This document shows, piece by piece, positions 52,541-61,077 of a stretch of 64,000 nt of DNA. The stretch covers positions 1 to 64,000 of the forward strand of contig NZ_FYEH01000017.1 in assembly GCF_900187945.1 (NCBI RefSeq), read 5' to 3'. Numbering within the stretch: position 1 is the first letter of the stretch; every line of letters starts with the position of its first letter. Both the position numbers and the translations under genes were made by a program. The notes under the pieces were generated by a model. That model was not told the origin of the DNA. It did no database searches and saw only the letters and a program-made list of their open reading frames with translations. The DNA is from Arboricoccus pini (GTDB lineage Bacteria > Pseudomonadota > Alphaproteobacteria > Geminicoccales > Geminicoccaceae).

Positions 52541-53920
52541 TCAGGCGCTAAGGTGGACCTGCAACTGTTTCAGGCTCTTCTCGCAAAGATCGGCCACCTG
52601 GTCGATCTCGTCGGCCTCGATGATCAAGGGCGGCGAGAAGCCCAGCGTGTCGCCCATGCAGCGGCCGATCAGGCCATTGTCGTAGGCAATCCGGTCGAAG
52701 TTCTGACCGGCCAGCAGTTCCGGCGCGAAGGGCTGGCGCGTCTCCCGGTCGGCCACCAGCTCTATGCCCAGCATTAGGCCCTCGCCCCGGACGTCGCCGA
52801 TCATTGGGAAACGGGTGGCCATGTCGGCGAAATGGCTGCGCAGACGCTGGCCCATGGCGCGGACATGATCGACGACGTTCATCTCCTCATAGATCTTGAG
52901 CGCTTCCAAGGCTACGGCGACGCCCACGGGATGACCGGAATTGGTGAAGCCGTGCCCGAAGGCGCCGCCCTGCTTGTTGAATTCCTTGACCGCCTCATAG
53001 ACCTCGCCCGATAGGACGACGGCGGAGATCGGGAAATAGGACGACGAGAGTCCCTTGGCCAAGGCAATCATGTCGGGCTTGAGGCCAACGGTCTCCTTGC
53101 CGAACCAGTTGCCGGTACGGGCAAAGCCGCAGACGATCTCATCGTCGAGGCAAAGAATATCGTACTTCTTCAGGACCGCCTGGATGCGGGCGAAATAGGC
53201 GGCCGGCGGGACGATGATGCCGCCACCGGCATTGATCGGCTCGGCGATGAAGGCGGCAATCGTGTCCGGGCCTTCGCGCAGGATGAGCCGCTCGAGCTCC
53301 AAGACCAGGCGATCGACGAACTGCGCCTCCGTTTCGCCCGGCAACATGTTGCGGTAGCGATCCGGGCAGAGCGTGTGGATGAATCCTGAAATCGGCAAGC
53401 CGAACTCGCGATGCATGAAGGTGAGGCCGCACATCGACGCCGCCGCGATGGTCGAGCCGTGGAAGGCGCGATCGCGGGCGATCACCTTGCGCTTGGTGGG
53501 CTTGCCCCGGACCGTATGGTAGATCCAGGCGAGCTTGACCATCGTCTCGTTGGCTTCGGAGCCCGAGGTCGCGAAATAGGCCTTACCACCTTCCATGCCG
53601 GTCAGGGCGACCAGCTTCTCAGCTAGGTCGGTAGCCGGCGCATGGGTACGGTTGAAGAAGGTATGGTAGAAGCCGAGCTCGCCATATTGCTTGGTGGCAG
53701 CAGCAGCTAGGCGCGCATTGTTAAAGCCCAGCGAGGCGCACCAGAGGCCGGCCATGGCATCGATATAGCTCTTGCCGGCATCGTCGAATACCCGGATGCC
53801 TTCGCCGCGCGTAACCACCAGGGGACCGTCGGCTTCGAACCGGCTGGGGTTGGTCTGCGAATGCAGCTGCGAGGCGACATCACGGCTCGCAACGGAATTC
53901 GACTTGAGATGGGTTGTCAT
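52541..53920 (-). CDS. Class III aminotransferase (omega-transaminase)
   Basis: 459 aa PLP enzyme. The phosphate-binding loop is TSGSEANETMVKL (118-130), the cofactor-contacting Asp260 lies in LCLDDEIVCGFARTG, and Schiff-base Lys289 in MIALAKGLSSSYFP. It resembles omega-amino acid:pyruvate or putrescine-type transaminases (start region GLWCASLGF, ending IGRCMGDTLGFSPPLII). It follows the ABC ATPase gene by 24 bp and is the last gene of that operon, which suggests that the imported compound carries, or is converted to, a primary amine or amino ketone. Start ATG 53920. Confidence 0.9.
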   Translation of the reverse strand: MTTHLKSNSVASRDVASQLHSQTNPSRFEADGPLVVTRGEGIRVFDDAGKSYIDAMAGLWCASLGFNNARLAAAATKQYGELGFYHTFFNRTHAPATDLAEKLVALTGMEGGKAYFATSGSEANETMVKLAWIYHTVRGKPTKRKVIARDRAFHGSTIAAASMCGLTFMHREFGLPISGFIHTLCPDRYRNMLPGETEAQFVDRLVLELERLILREGPDTIAAFIAEPINAGGGIIVPPAAYFARIQAVLKKYDILCLDDEIVCGFARTGNWFGKETVGLKPDMIALAKGLSSSYFPISAVVLSGEVYEAVKEFNKQGGAFGHGFTNSGHPVGVAVALEALKIYEEMNVVDHVRAMGQRLRSHFADMATRFPMIGDVRGEGLMLGIELVADRETRQPFAPELLAGQNFDRIAYDNGLIGRCMGDTLGFSPPLIIEADEIDQVADLCEKSLKQLQVHLSA

Positions 53921-53944
53921 CTTTTTAGGCCGTTGTTTCGTTAA

Positions 53945-55006
53945 TTAGTTGAAAAGGGTACCGAGGGCGCGGTCGAAGACGAGGGTTTTTGCCGCGTCGA
54001 TCTCGAAACGGGTTCGGGTCCCGGGTGCCAGCCGGACGAAGCCCGGAATGCTGCAAAAAAGCGTGCCGACTTCCCATTCGAGGGTCACATGCGTGGTCGG
54101 GCCAACGGGCTGGACGAGGCGGACGATGGCGGGTGTCCCCTGCTCGTCGCTCAGGCGCACATATTCAGGCCGGATGCCCACCTCAACTTCCCGGCCAGCC
54201 TCGACTTTGGCGGCGAACGGGATGCGGGTCGAGCCGGCCTCGCAATAGGAGCGCCCACCTTCCTCGACCACGATGCCGGGCGTAAGCTCGATGCGGGGAT
54301 TGCCGATGAAGGTTGCCACATAGCGCGTGGCCGGACGGCTATAGATCTCCTCGGGCGTGCCCAGTTGCTCGATCCGACCCTTATGCATCACGGCGATCCG
54401 ATCCGAGATCGACATCGCCTCCTCCTGGTCGTGGGTGACGAAGATGGAGGTCACGCCCAGCCGCTGGTGCAGTTCCTTGATCTCGGCACGCATCTTCATG
54501 CGCAGGCTGGCATCGAGGTTCGAGAACGGCTCGTCGAAGAGAAAGACCTTGGGCTCGCGCACCAGGGCCCGGCCGATGGCTACCCGCTGCTGCTGGCCGC
54601 CAGAGAGCTGGGAGGGCAAGCGGTCCAGCATGTGTGAGAGCTCGAGCGAGGCCGCCACGGCTTCGACCCGCGCGCGGATACCGGCTGCCTCCATGCCCCG
54701 CATCTTCAAGGTGAAGCCGATGTTTCGCGCCACCGTCATATGCGGATAGAGGGCGTAGTTCTGGAAGACCATGGCAACGTCGCGCTGGACGGGCGAGAGA
54801 TCGTTCACCCGCTTGCCGTGCATCATAATGTCGCCGGTCGTAGGATCCTCGAGCCCGGCCAGCATATTGAGCGTGGTCGTCTTGCCGCAGCCGGATGCAC
54901 CGAGGAGCGTTACGAACTCGCCCGACTGGATGGCGAGGCTGACGTCCCGGCAGGCCGTATATTCGCCGAAGGTCTTGGAGATGTTTTTCAGCTCGATGGC
55001 ATTCAT
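53945..55006 (-). CDS. ABC importer ATP-binding protein (MalK/UgpC type)
   Basis: 353 aa from ATG 55006; the reading frame is open further upstream only as a shadow of the permease gene. Walker A is GASGCGKTT, the signature LSGGQQQRVAIGRAL, and Walker B/D-loop LFDEPFSNLDA. The C-terminal TOBE region includes VGIRPEYVRLSDEQG. It powers the two permeases directly upstream and lies 8 bp from the preceding stop. Confidence 0.92.
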   Translation of the reverse strand: MNAIELKNISKTFGEYTACRDVSLAIQSGEFVTLLGASGCGKTTTLNMLAGLEDPTTGDIMMHGKRVNDLSPVQRDVAMVFQNYALYPHMTVARNIGFTLKMRGMEAAGIRARVEAVAASLELSHMLDRLPSQLSGGQQQRVAIGRALVREPKVFLFDEPFSNLDASLRMKMRAEIKELHQRLGVTSIFVTHDQEEAMSISDRIAVMHKGRIEQLGTPEEIYSRPATRYVATFIGNPRIELTPGIVVEEGGRSYCEAGSTRIPFAAKVEAGREVEVGIRPEYVRLSDEQGTPAIVRLVQPVGPTTHVTLEWEVGTLFCSIPGFVRLAPGTRTRFEIDAAKTLVFDRALGTLFN

Positions 55007-55014
55007 GGGGCAAC

Positions 55015-55863
55015 TCAGCCTTTCATCATGCCGTCCGCGAAGCCGCGGATGATCTGGTTGCGGAACAGGACGGCCACGGCGATGACCGGGGCCACGCTTA
55101 TGGCGGCGGCCGCCATCAGCTGGCCGAACACGGTCTGGTACTGGCCGGCGAACTGGGCGATGACCAAGGGCACGGTCTGGGCGTGCTGACGCGTCAGGAT
55201 GAGGGCGAAGAAGAACTCGTTCCAGGCTTCGATGAAGGCGAAGACGGCCGAGGCGCAAAGCGGGGGCCATGAGATCGGCAGGATGATGTACCAGAAGGTC
55301 TTGAAGATGCCGGCCCCGTCCACGGCTGCGGCCTTCTCGATCCCGAAGGGAATGCCAAGGAAGAAGCCCCGCAGGATCCAGATCACGATCGGCAGGTTGA
55401 AGGACAGATAGACGACGCCCAAGGAGAGCACGTTGTCGATCAGGCCCAATCGGCTGATGACGATGAAGAGCGGGATTGCAATGGCTATGCCGGGTAGCAT
55501 CTGGGTCGCCAGGATCAAGAACGCGATGCCGTTCGCGCGGGGCACCGGCAGGCGGGCCAGCGCATAGGCGGCCGGTGCACCGACGCCCAGTGCAACTGAC
55601 GTCGAGAAGCTGGCCACGATCAGGGAGTTGACCATGCCATGGCCGAGCAATGCCGCGGACGCTAGGACGGTCGTGAAATTCGCAAGCGTGAAGCTGTGGA
55701 GGGCCAGATCGGGCGGCTGCTGAATCAGCGCCCGTTGCTGCAGGACGCTGGTCAAAACCAGCCAGACGATCGGGGCCGCCGACCAGATCACGAAGATGAC
55801 GAGACCGATCAGGACGATCAGCCGGCGCAAGGGGCCACCATGTTGCAGCCTCGCGTAGCTCAT
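55015..55863 (-). CDS. CUT1 ABC permease (UgpE/MalG type)
   Basis: 282 aa with about six helices. The EAA loop is KAAAVDGAGIFKTFWYIILP. It is the MalG-like half of the pore, overlaps the preceding permease gene by 4 bp, and precedes the ATPase gene. The domain order matches the second half of the fused permease at 19008-20906. Confidence 0.9.
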   Translation of the reverse strand: MSYARLQHGGPLRRLIVLIGLVIFVIWSAAPIVWLVLTSVLQQRALIQQPPDLALHSFTLANFTTVLASAALLGHGMVNSLIVASFSTSVALGVGAPAAYALARLPVPRANGIAFLILATQMLPGIAIAIPLFIVISRLGLIDNVLSLGVVYLSFNLPIVIWILRGFFLGIPFGIEKAAAVDGAGIFKTFWYIILPISWPPLCASAVFAFIEAWNEFFFALILTRQHAQTVPLVIAQFAGQYQTVFGQLMAAAAISVAPVIAVAVLFRNQIIRGFADGMMKG

Positions 55864-56762
55864 CGTCGACCTCCTGGCTCACGTGGCCAGAGCAGCCAGA
55901 CGTAAAGGGCGGCTATGAGTAAGGTCAGAGCAAAGATGACGTTGGCAATGGCCGAGCCGTAGCCGAGATCGAGGAAATTGAAGGTCACGCGATAGGCCAG
56001 GAAATTCATCAGGACGGTGGCATCGGCGGGACCGCCGCGGGTCAGGACGAAGACGAGGTCAAAGACGCGCAGCGACCAGATCGTCTGCAGGATGATAGCA
56101 ATGGCCAGGATGCCCCGCATGCTGGGCAAGGTCACATGCATGAAGCTCTGGAAGGGCCCCGCACCGTCCATGTAGGCCGCGCGATAGAGCGACTGCGGCA
56201 CGCGCTGGAGGCCCGCCAGCATCAGGAGGGCGACGAACGGAACGGATTTCCAGACATCGACGATCAGGAGGAAATTCAAGGCCGAAAAGGGTGAGCCCAG
56301 CCAGACATGATTGAAATCGATGACGCCTAACGAGACCAAAATACCGTTCAAGATGCCGTAATTGGCATTGAGGATCCATTTCCAGAGCACTGCATTGGCA
56401 ACCGGGGCAATGGCCCAAGGCACAATCAGCATGATCCGAAATAGGCTGGAATTGCCCATCGGGTGACGCAGCAGCAACGCGATCCCGAGACTGATCAGGC
56501 TGACCAGCAGCACCTCCATCACCGCGAAATAGGCGGTGTTGAACGCGGCCTTCCAGAAGACCGCATCGGTAGCCAGGCGCTCGAAATTGGCCAGGCCCAC
56601 CCAGGAATGGGAGACTTGGTCGCCGGTCAGTTGCACGCGTTGCAACGACAGGAGCAGCGAATCGACGATCGGAAAGCCCAGTATTGCCGCAAGCAACAGC
56701 AGGCCGGGGGCAACGAAGAGCAAACCTGCCCTGCGCCGCCGCTGCTCGAATGTCCAGATCAT
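55860..56762 (-). CDS. CUT1 ABC permease (UgpA/MalF type)
   Basis: 300 aa with about six helices. The EAA loop is RAAYMDGAGPFQSFMHVTLP. It is the MalF-like half, lies 17 bp downstream of the binding-protein gene and overlaps the next permease gene by ATGA. Confidence 0.9.
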   Translation of the reverse strand: MIWTFEQRRRRAGLLFVAPGLLLLAAILGFPIVDSLLLSLQRVQLTGDQVSHSWVGLANFERLATDAVFWKAAFNTAYFAVMEVLLVSLISLGIALLLRHPMGNSSLFRIMLIVPWAIAPVANAVLWKWILNANYGILNGILVSLGVIDFNHVWLGSPFSALNFLLIVDVWKSVPFVALLMLAGLQRVPQSLYRAAYMDGAGPFQSFMHVTLPSMRGILAIAIILQTIWSLRVFDLVFVLTRGGPADATVLMNFLAYRVTFNFLDLGYGSAIANVIFALTLLIAALYVWLLWPREPGGRR

Positions 56763-56779
56763 GTCGGTCAGATGCGAGC

Positions 56780-58066
56780 TCAGCCGCGCCGCTTGACGAT
56801 CGCCACGACGGCGTCATGCGCATCGGCCATAGCCTGGGCGGCCGTCTTTTGGCCCTGGAGGGCCTGCTGCACCTGAGTGCCGACGGCCACCGTCACCTCG
56901 TTGTAGTCAGGGGTCACAAAGCTGTCATAGGGATGCTTGGCCTGCTCCAGGACGACTGCAGCGTTGGGCGCCTTAGCCTGGACCTCGGGATCGGCCAGGA
57001 CGGACAGTCGGATCGGCAGCCAGCCGGTATCCAGAACCTGACGCTTTTGCACCTCGGGGCTGAGATAAAACTCGATCAGCTCACGCGCCTTGTCCTGGTT
57101 CTTGCTGGCCTTGGCCACCGTCCAGGCATCCGTGCCATCGATCGAGGCGGTCCCAGCTGGCCCGGCTGGCAGGACGGCACTTGAGACCTTGCCCACGATC
57201 TGAGACTGGTTCGGATCGTTGGCGGTATTCCACATGAAAGGCCAGTTCATCATCATCGATGCGCGCCCAGACAAAAGGACGTTGGTCGCATCGTTGATGT
57301 TGGCATAGGAAATCGAGCCCGGATCGGTCCAGGCCATCAAATCGACCATCATCTGCAGCGCATCGACGCCGGCTGCATTGTTGAAGACGGGCATGCGGTC
57401 CTCGCCATACATCTTGCCGCCAGCCTGCTGCAGGAAGACCATCCAGTAGCTGGCCGTCCCACCGATGCCGGCGGGATCGCCATAATTGAAGACCAGGCCA
57501 TAACGTCCGCCGCCGGTCAGCTCTTTGGCGTAGGCCTTGAATTCGGCCCAGTCCTTGGGCGCCTCCTTGAGGCCGACCTTTTCGAGATGTTCGCGATTGT
57601 AGAAGAGGGTCAACAGCGACAGGGTGAAGACCGCGCCATAGCGCTTGGCGTCGATGGTCACCGTCTTGAAGCTCGAAGGCGGCAGGTCGTCGACCACATC
57701 CTTCGGGAGTTGATCGGCATAGGGAGCCAGGAAGGACTGGAATTCGGGAACCCAGCCACAATTATAGATGATGTCCCAAGGGGCCGAGCCGGAGGCGAAC
57801 GCCGTTGCCATGCGATCATGCAGCTGCGACCAGCCCAGCTTCTCGTAAGTGACGCTAGCGGCATGATCGGCCTGCCATTTGGCAAAGGCCTCTTTGGCGA
57901 ATTCCGCAGCGCCCGGGGGCGCCGGATCAGGCGGCAGGGGACAGAACACATTAAGCGCTGCATCGGCGGCTCGAACAGGCCGTGTCCAGAACCCGGCCAT
58001 GGCCGCGCCCACGCCGGTGGCAGCGCCGTATTTGAGCAGATTACGGCGATTAAGAGAATCGAACAT
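56780..58066 (-). CDS. ABC extracellular solute-binding protein (CUT1 family)
   Basis: 428 aa from ATG 58066, preceded by GAGGGAC. The signal region NRRNLLKYGAATGVGAAMAG has a twin-arginine-like start and cleaves near VRAADA. The mature protein is a typical family 1 binding protein (for example FNYGDPAGIGGTASYWMVFL). It leads the operon binding protein - permease - permease - ATPase - aminotransferase. The divergent ROK regulator suggests a sugar or amino-sugar ligand. The frame is open upstream of ATG 58066 but crosses the divergent promoter. Confidence 0.9.
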   Translation of the reverse strand: MFDSLNRRNLLKYGAATGVGAAMAGFWTRPVRAADAALNVFCPLPPDPAPPGAAEFAKEAFAKWQADHAASVTYEKLGWSQLHDRMATAFASGSAPWDIIYNCGWVPEFQSFLAPYADQLPKDVVDDLPPSSFKTVTIDAKRYGAVFTLSLLTLFYNREHLEKVGLKEAPKDWAEFKAYAKELTGGGRYGLVFNYGDPAGIGGTASYWMVFLQQAGGKMYGEDRMPVFNNAAGVDALQMMVDLMAWTDPGSISYANINDATNVLLSGRASMMMNWPFMWNTANDPNQSQIVGKVSSAVLPAGPAGTASIDGTDAWTVAKASKNQDKARELIEFYLSPEVQKRQVLDTGWLPIRLSVLADPEVQAKAPNAAVVLEQAKHPYDSFVTPDYNEVTVAVGTQVQQALQGQKTAAQAMADAHDAVVAIVKRRG

Positions 58067-58184
58067 CAGCTGTCCCTCGTGCGCTTCCCGCATTTGCAGG
58101 ACAGACTGGCGAGCGGTCCACATATAGTCAATAATTAATCCGTCATACTGACTTACTAATCGAGAGTCGGCAGAGAAACCGGAC

Positions 58185-59366
58185 ATGATGCTGAGTGCCA
58201 CCAACGTCGTGAAAGCCAAGTTGATCAATCGCTGGCTCGTTTTCGATACGATTCGGAGGGAGAGCGGCATCGCCCGCGCCGGCATTGCGACGAGCACCGG
58301 CCTCTCCAAGCAGGCGATCTCCGACCTTGTCGACGAGTTGATTGCACTTGGGCTGATCAAGGAGAGCAAATCCGCCGAGCGGCGGGTGGGCAAGCCTCCT
58401 ACGCCTTTATGCATTAACCCGGAGGGGGCCTACGCGCTGGGGTTTCACGTCGATGTAGGGCAGATGTCGGCGATCGTCGCCAACCTTGCGGGCGACGTAC
58501 TGTGCCGCCGGGATCAGTCCTTGAACGATCTCGAACCGGAGCGGGCTGTCACCGAACTCTTCGCGGCCGCCAAGGCATTGATACGCGAGGTCAAAATCCC
58601 TAGGGATCGCTTCCTCGGCATCGGTCTCGCCACCCCGGGCCCGTTCGGCGTGGCCGGCCTCAGCCCGCCTCGCCTACCAGGCTGGGACGGTTTGCGCCTC
58701 AGGACCTTGCTGCACGAGGCCAGCGGCTTTCCGGTCTCGCTCAGCAATGACGGTCAGTGCGCCACCATCGCCGAATGGCGCTTTGGCGATGCCGCCCGCG
58801 GCCTGACCCATTTCGTCTATGTCTATTTCGGCATCGGCATGGGTAGCGGCGTCATGATCAATAGCGCCATCTTCGGCGGGGCCAGCGGCAATGCAGGCGA
58901 GCTCGGCCATCTGACCGTGGTTCCGGGCGGTCATGAATGCATCTGCGGTAAACGCGGTTGCCTTGAGACCTATGTCTCCGTTGATGCCGCGATCCGCCAC
59001 CTCTCGGCCGAGGGCATCGAGGTGGCATCGCCGGCAGCCTTCGCCGCCACCTTCGACGACAGTCATCCATTGATCAGCAGCTGGATCGGCGCCGGCGTCG
59101 AGCCTTTCCGCAACGCCTTGAACGCACTCGAAAACCTATTCGACCCGCAGACGATCATGATCGGCGGCAACGCGCCGGACTGGCTGATCGAGGTCTTCAT
59201 GGCTAAGGCCGAGCCGCTTTTGCCTTCGGTCGGCCGCATCGAGCGCACCCTGCCGCGCATCATCCGCAGCGATCTGGGCGTCGATGCGGTGGTTCGCGGT
59301 GCTGCCGTACTGCCGCTTCTTACTACTCTCAATCCGCAATATCGCGAACTGAACCCACATGCCTGA
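58185..59366 (+). CDS. ROK family transcriptional regulator (NagC/Mlc-like)
   Basis: 393 aa. The N-terminal HTH (about 20-70) contains GIATSTGLSKQAISDLVDELI. The ROK sugar-binding domain contains GIGLATPGPFGVAG, and the signature GGASGNAGELGHLTV precedes a zinc-binding CICGKRGCLETY. The kinase-type DGxGT phosphate loop is not evident, as expected for a regulator rather than a sugar kinase. It is divergent from the ABC/aminotransferase operon with 118 bp between starts; AGTCA and TGACT arms at 58126-58153 may be part of the operator. Confidence 0.88.
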   Translation: MMLSATNVVKAKLINRWLVFDTIRRESGIARAGIATSTGLSKQAISDLVDELIALGLIKESKSAERRVGKPPTPLCINPEGAYALGFHVDVGQMSAIVANLAGDVLCRRDQSLNDLEPERAVTELFAAAKALIREVKIPRDRFLGIGLATPGPFGVAGLSPPRLPGWDGLRLRTLLHEASGFPVSLSNDGQCATIAEWRFGDAARGLTHFVYVYFGIGMGSGVMINSAIFGGASGNAGELGHLTVVPGGHECICGKRGCLETYVSVDAAIRHLSAEGIEVASPAAFAATFDDSHPLISSWIGAGVEPFRNALNALENLFDPQTIMIGGNAPDWLIEVFMAKAEPLLPSVGRIERTLPRIIRSDLGVDAVVRGAAVLPLLTTLNPQYRELNPHA

Positions 59367-59473
59367 ACTGTCGACTAGGGCCGACGATCCTCAATGATTC
59401 TACCATTCGCCATACGGATGATCCGGTCGGCGACCATCTTTGACACTGGCGTTTCGAAGGGGTTCAGGCATGA

Positions 59474-59722
59474 CGACTCGACCGTCTGGTTGCCGACGGC
59501 CAAAAGAGCATCGAGCTCTGGTGCGGCCGCTGCCGCCAGCGCAATCGCAACATCCGGGCGGGCACACCGCATGTCGTCCTCGGCAGCTCGATGCGGCAAT
59601 GGCTGCTCTCCATGGGGGTCAAGATCGGCGGCGCCAATTACAAGGCAGTCGCCGAACAGACCCGCCGAATCGAGCAAAGCGTCATCCGCTTCGAATGCCG
59701 GACGCACGAAGGTGCGAGCTAA
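59474..59722 (+). pseudogene. Fragment of a second RepA-like initiator gene
   Basis: An open stretch between in-frame stops (TGA 59471, TAA 59720) with no proper start. Its middle part, SSMRQWLLSMGVKIGG followed by ANYKAVAEQTRRIEQS, lines up without gaps with RepA (23933-24877) residues about 123-153 (RSMRAWLGRLGIAIGG, then ESYTAVREQANRISAC). About half of the residues are identical or similar. RepA is 314 aa and only about 80 codons remain here, so this is a remnant of another replicon's repA. Confidence 0.65.
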
Positions 59723-60071
59723 TGGCAAGATCATATCATCCGCGGCCGACTGGATCCGGTCGAGGGATGTCTAAGTTGCATTCCCCGTCGCTCGACTAGT
59801 TTCCATAATGTAACTTATCGAGATAATTCGCTCCATCCCCAACTTTCGCTGCCCTGGTTAGATCACCTGTCGAGACGTTCGGTTTGGCCTAGACAATCTA
59901 TGCAATGCGCGTTCCGTTTTTGCGCCGTCATAGCGGAAAATTACTTAAATTTACGCGCGGATACTAAAAGTTGACGCGCGCAAATTCCAGTGCAAATGGT
60001 TGCCCCGTTCGCCGGCGGAGCGGGGCCAGCCGGAGGATTCAAGCTGACTGGCCTCGGTGACGGGAGGAACC
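59723..60071. other. Regulatory region before the RbsBAC-type operon
   Basis: 349 bp, AT-rich from 59800 to 60000 and without a gene. It contains the 12-bp inverted repeat described separately and must hold the promoter of the operon. Confidence 0.55.
59948..59986. promoter_or_regulatory. Operator candidate AATTTaCGCGCG-N15-CGCGCGcAAATT
   Basis: Two 12-bp inverted arms (59948-59959, 59975-59986) match at 11 of 12 positions around a 15-base spacer, 86 bp upstream of the binding-protein start. It is a plausible site for the LacI protein encoded after the operon. Confidence 0.5.
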
Positions 60072-60965
60072 ATGACCTATTTTTCCAAGACCAAGACGCT
60101 GCTGATGTCGGCGGCCCTGGCACTGATAGCCGCCAGCGCGCAGGCCGAGGGCATCGGCGTTTCGCTGCTGACCCAGCAGCATCCCTTCTACAATGAGCTC
60201 GCGAAAGCGATCACCGCCGAGGCTAAGGCGCAGAACGTATCGGCCGAGATCTCGATTGCAAATCAGGATCTGAACAAGCAACTGGCCGATATCGAGGATT
60301 TCGTCGTCAAGGGCGTCGACGTGATCATCATGTCGCCCGTCGACAGCAAGGGGGCGCTCGCCGCCGTCGCTCGCGCCCAGGCCGCCAACATCAAGGTGAT
60401 CACCGTCGACGTGCCGGTCGAGGGCGCCAAGGTCGCCTCCTATATCGGCACCGACAATTTTGTGGGCGGCGAGAAGGCCGGCGAACTGATGGCCGAGCAA
60501 CTGGGCGGCAAGGGCAATATCGGCATCATCGACTACCCGCTGGTCCAGTCCGTGGTGAACCGGGTGAACGGCTTCAAGGCGGCGATCGCCAAGCATCCCG
60601 ATATGAAGATCGTCTCGATCCAGACCGGCATCACCCGCGCGGAAGCTCTGGCCGTGGCGCAGAACATGCTGCAGGCCAATCCCGACATTAACGGCATCTT
60701 CGGCTTCGGCGACGATGCGGCCCTCGCGGCCTCGGTTGCGGTGAAGTCGTCGGGCCTGTCCGGCAAGGTCAAGGTGATCGGCTTTGACGGCATGCCCGAA
60801 GCGCGCGCTGCCGTCGACAACGATCCGGACATGGTTGGCGTCATCCAGCAATATCCGGATCAGATGGGCAAGCTTGCAATCGATACCGCGATCAAGCTTG
60901 AAAAAGGCGAGAGCGTCCCAGAGAGTCAGCCCATCGTCCCAGGCGTCTACACCAAGAAGAACTAA
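60072..60965 (+). CDS. Ribose-type ABC sugar-binding protein (RbsB-like)
   Basis: 297 aa periplasmic protein. The signal peptide TLLMSAALALIAASAQA cleaves near AQA-EG. The mature two-lobed fold carries DLNKQLADIEDFVVKGVDVI, SYIGTDNFVGGEKAGELM, the hinge-region GIFGFGDDAALAA and VIGFDGMPEARAAV. It belongs to the Peripla_BP_4 (CUT2) group that binds ribose, xylose, galactofuranose or autoinducer-2. ATG 60072 follows GGGAGGA. It begins an operon with the ATPase and permease genes below. Confidence 0.92.
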   Translation: MTYFSKTKTLLMSAALALIAASAQAEGIGVSLLTQQHPFYNELAKAITAEAKAQNVSAEISIANQDLNKQLADIEDFVVKGVDVIIMSPVDSKGALAAVARAQAANIKVITVDVPVEGAKVASYIGTDNFVGGEKAGELMAEQLGGKGNIGIIDYPLVQSVVNRVNGFKAAIAKHPDMKIVSIQTGITRAEALAVAQNMLQANPDINGIFGFGDDAALAASVAVKSSGLSGKVKVIGFDGMPEARAAVDNDPDMVGVIQQYPDQMGKLAIDTAIKLEKGESVPESQPIVPGVYTKKN

Positions 60966-61077
60966 GCCTGCCATCCGGCATTCGTGTGGGGCCCGCTCAA
61001 TAGCGGGCCGCTGAATATCGTTTTGCCCGCAGCGCCTTGGACCGAGTGCAGCGCGCCAGACTTACCGGAGAATTCCC

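Noticed and set aside
53945-55882. A 645-codon minus frame suggesting a fused permease-ATPase
   Set aside because: Only the part from ATG 55006 is a real ATPase; the upstream part is an Arg/Pro/His-rich shadow of the permease gene in another frame. Unlike the true fusion at 19008-20906, no permease motifs occur in this frame.
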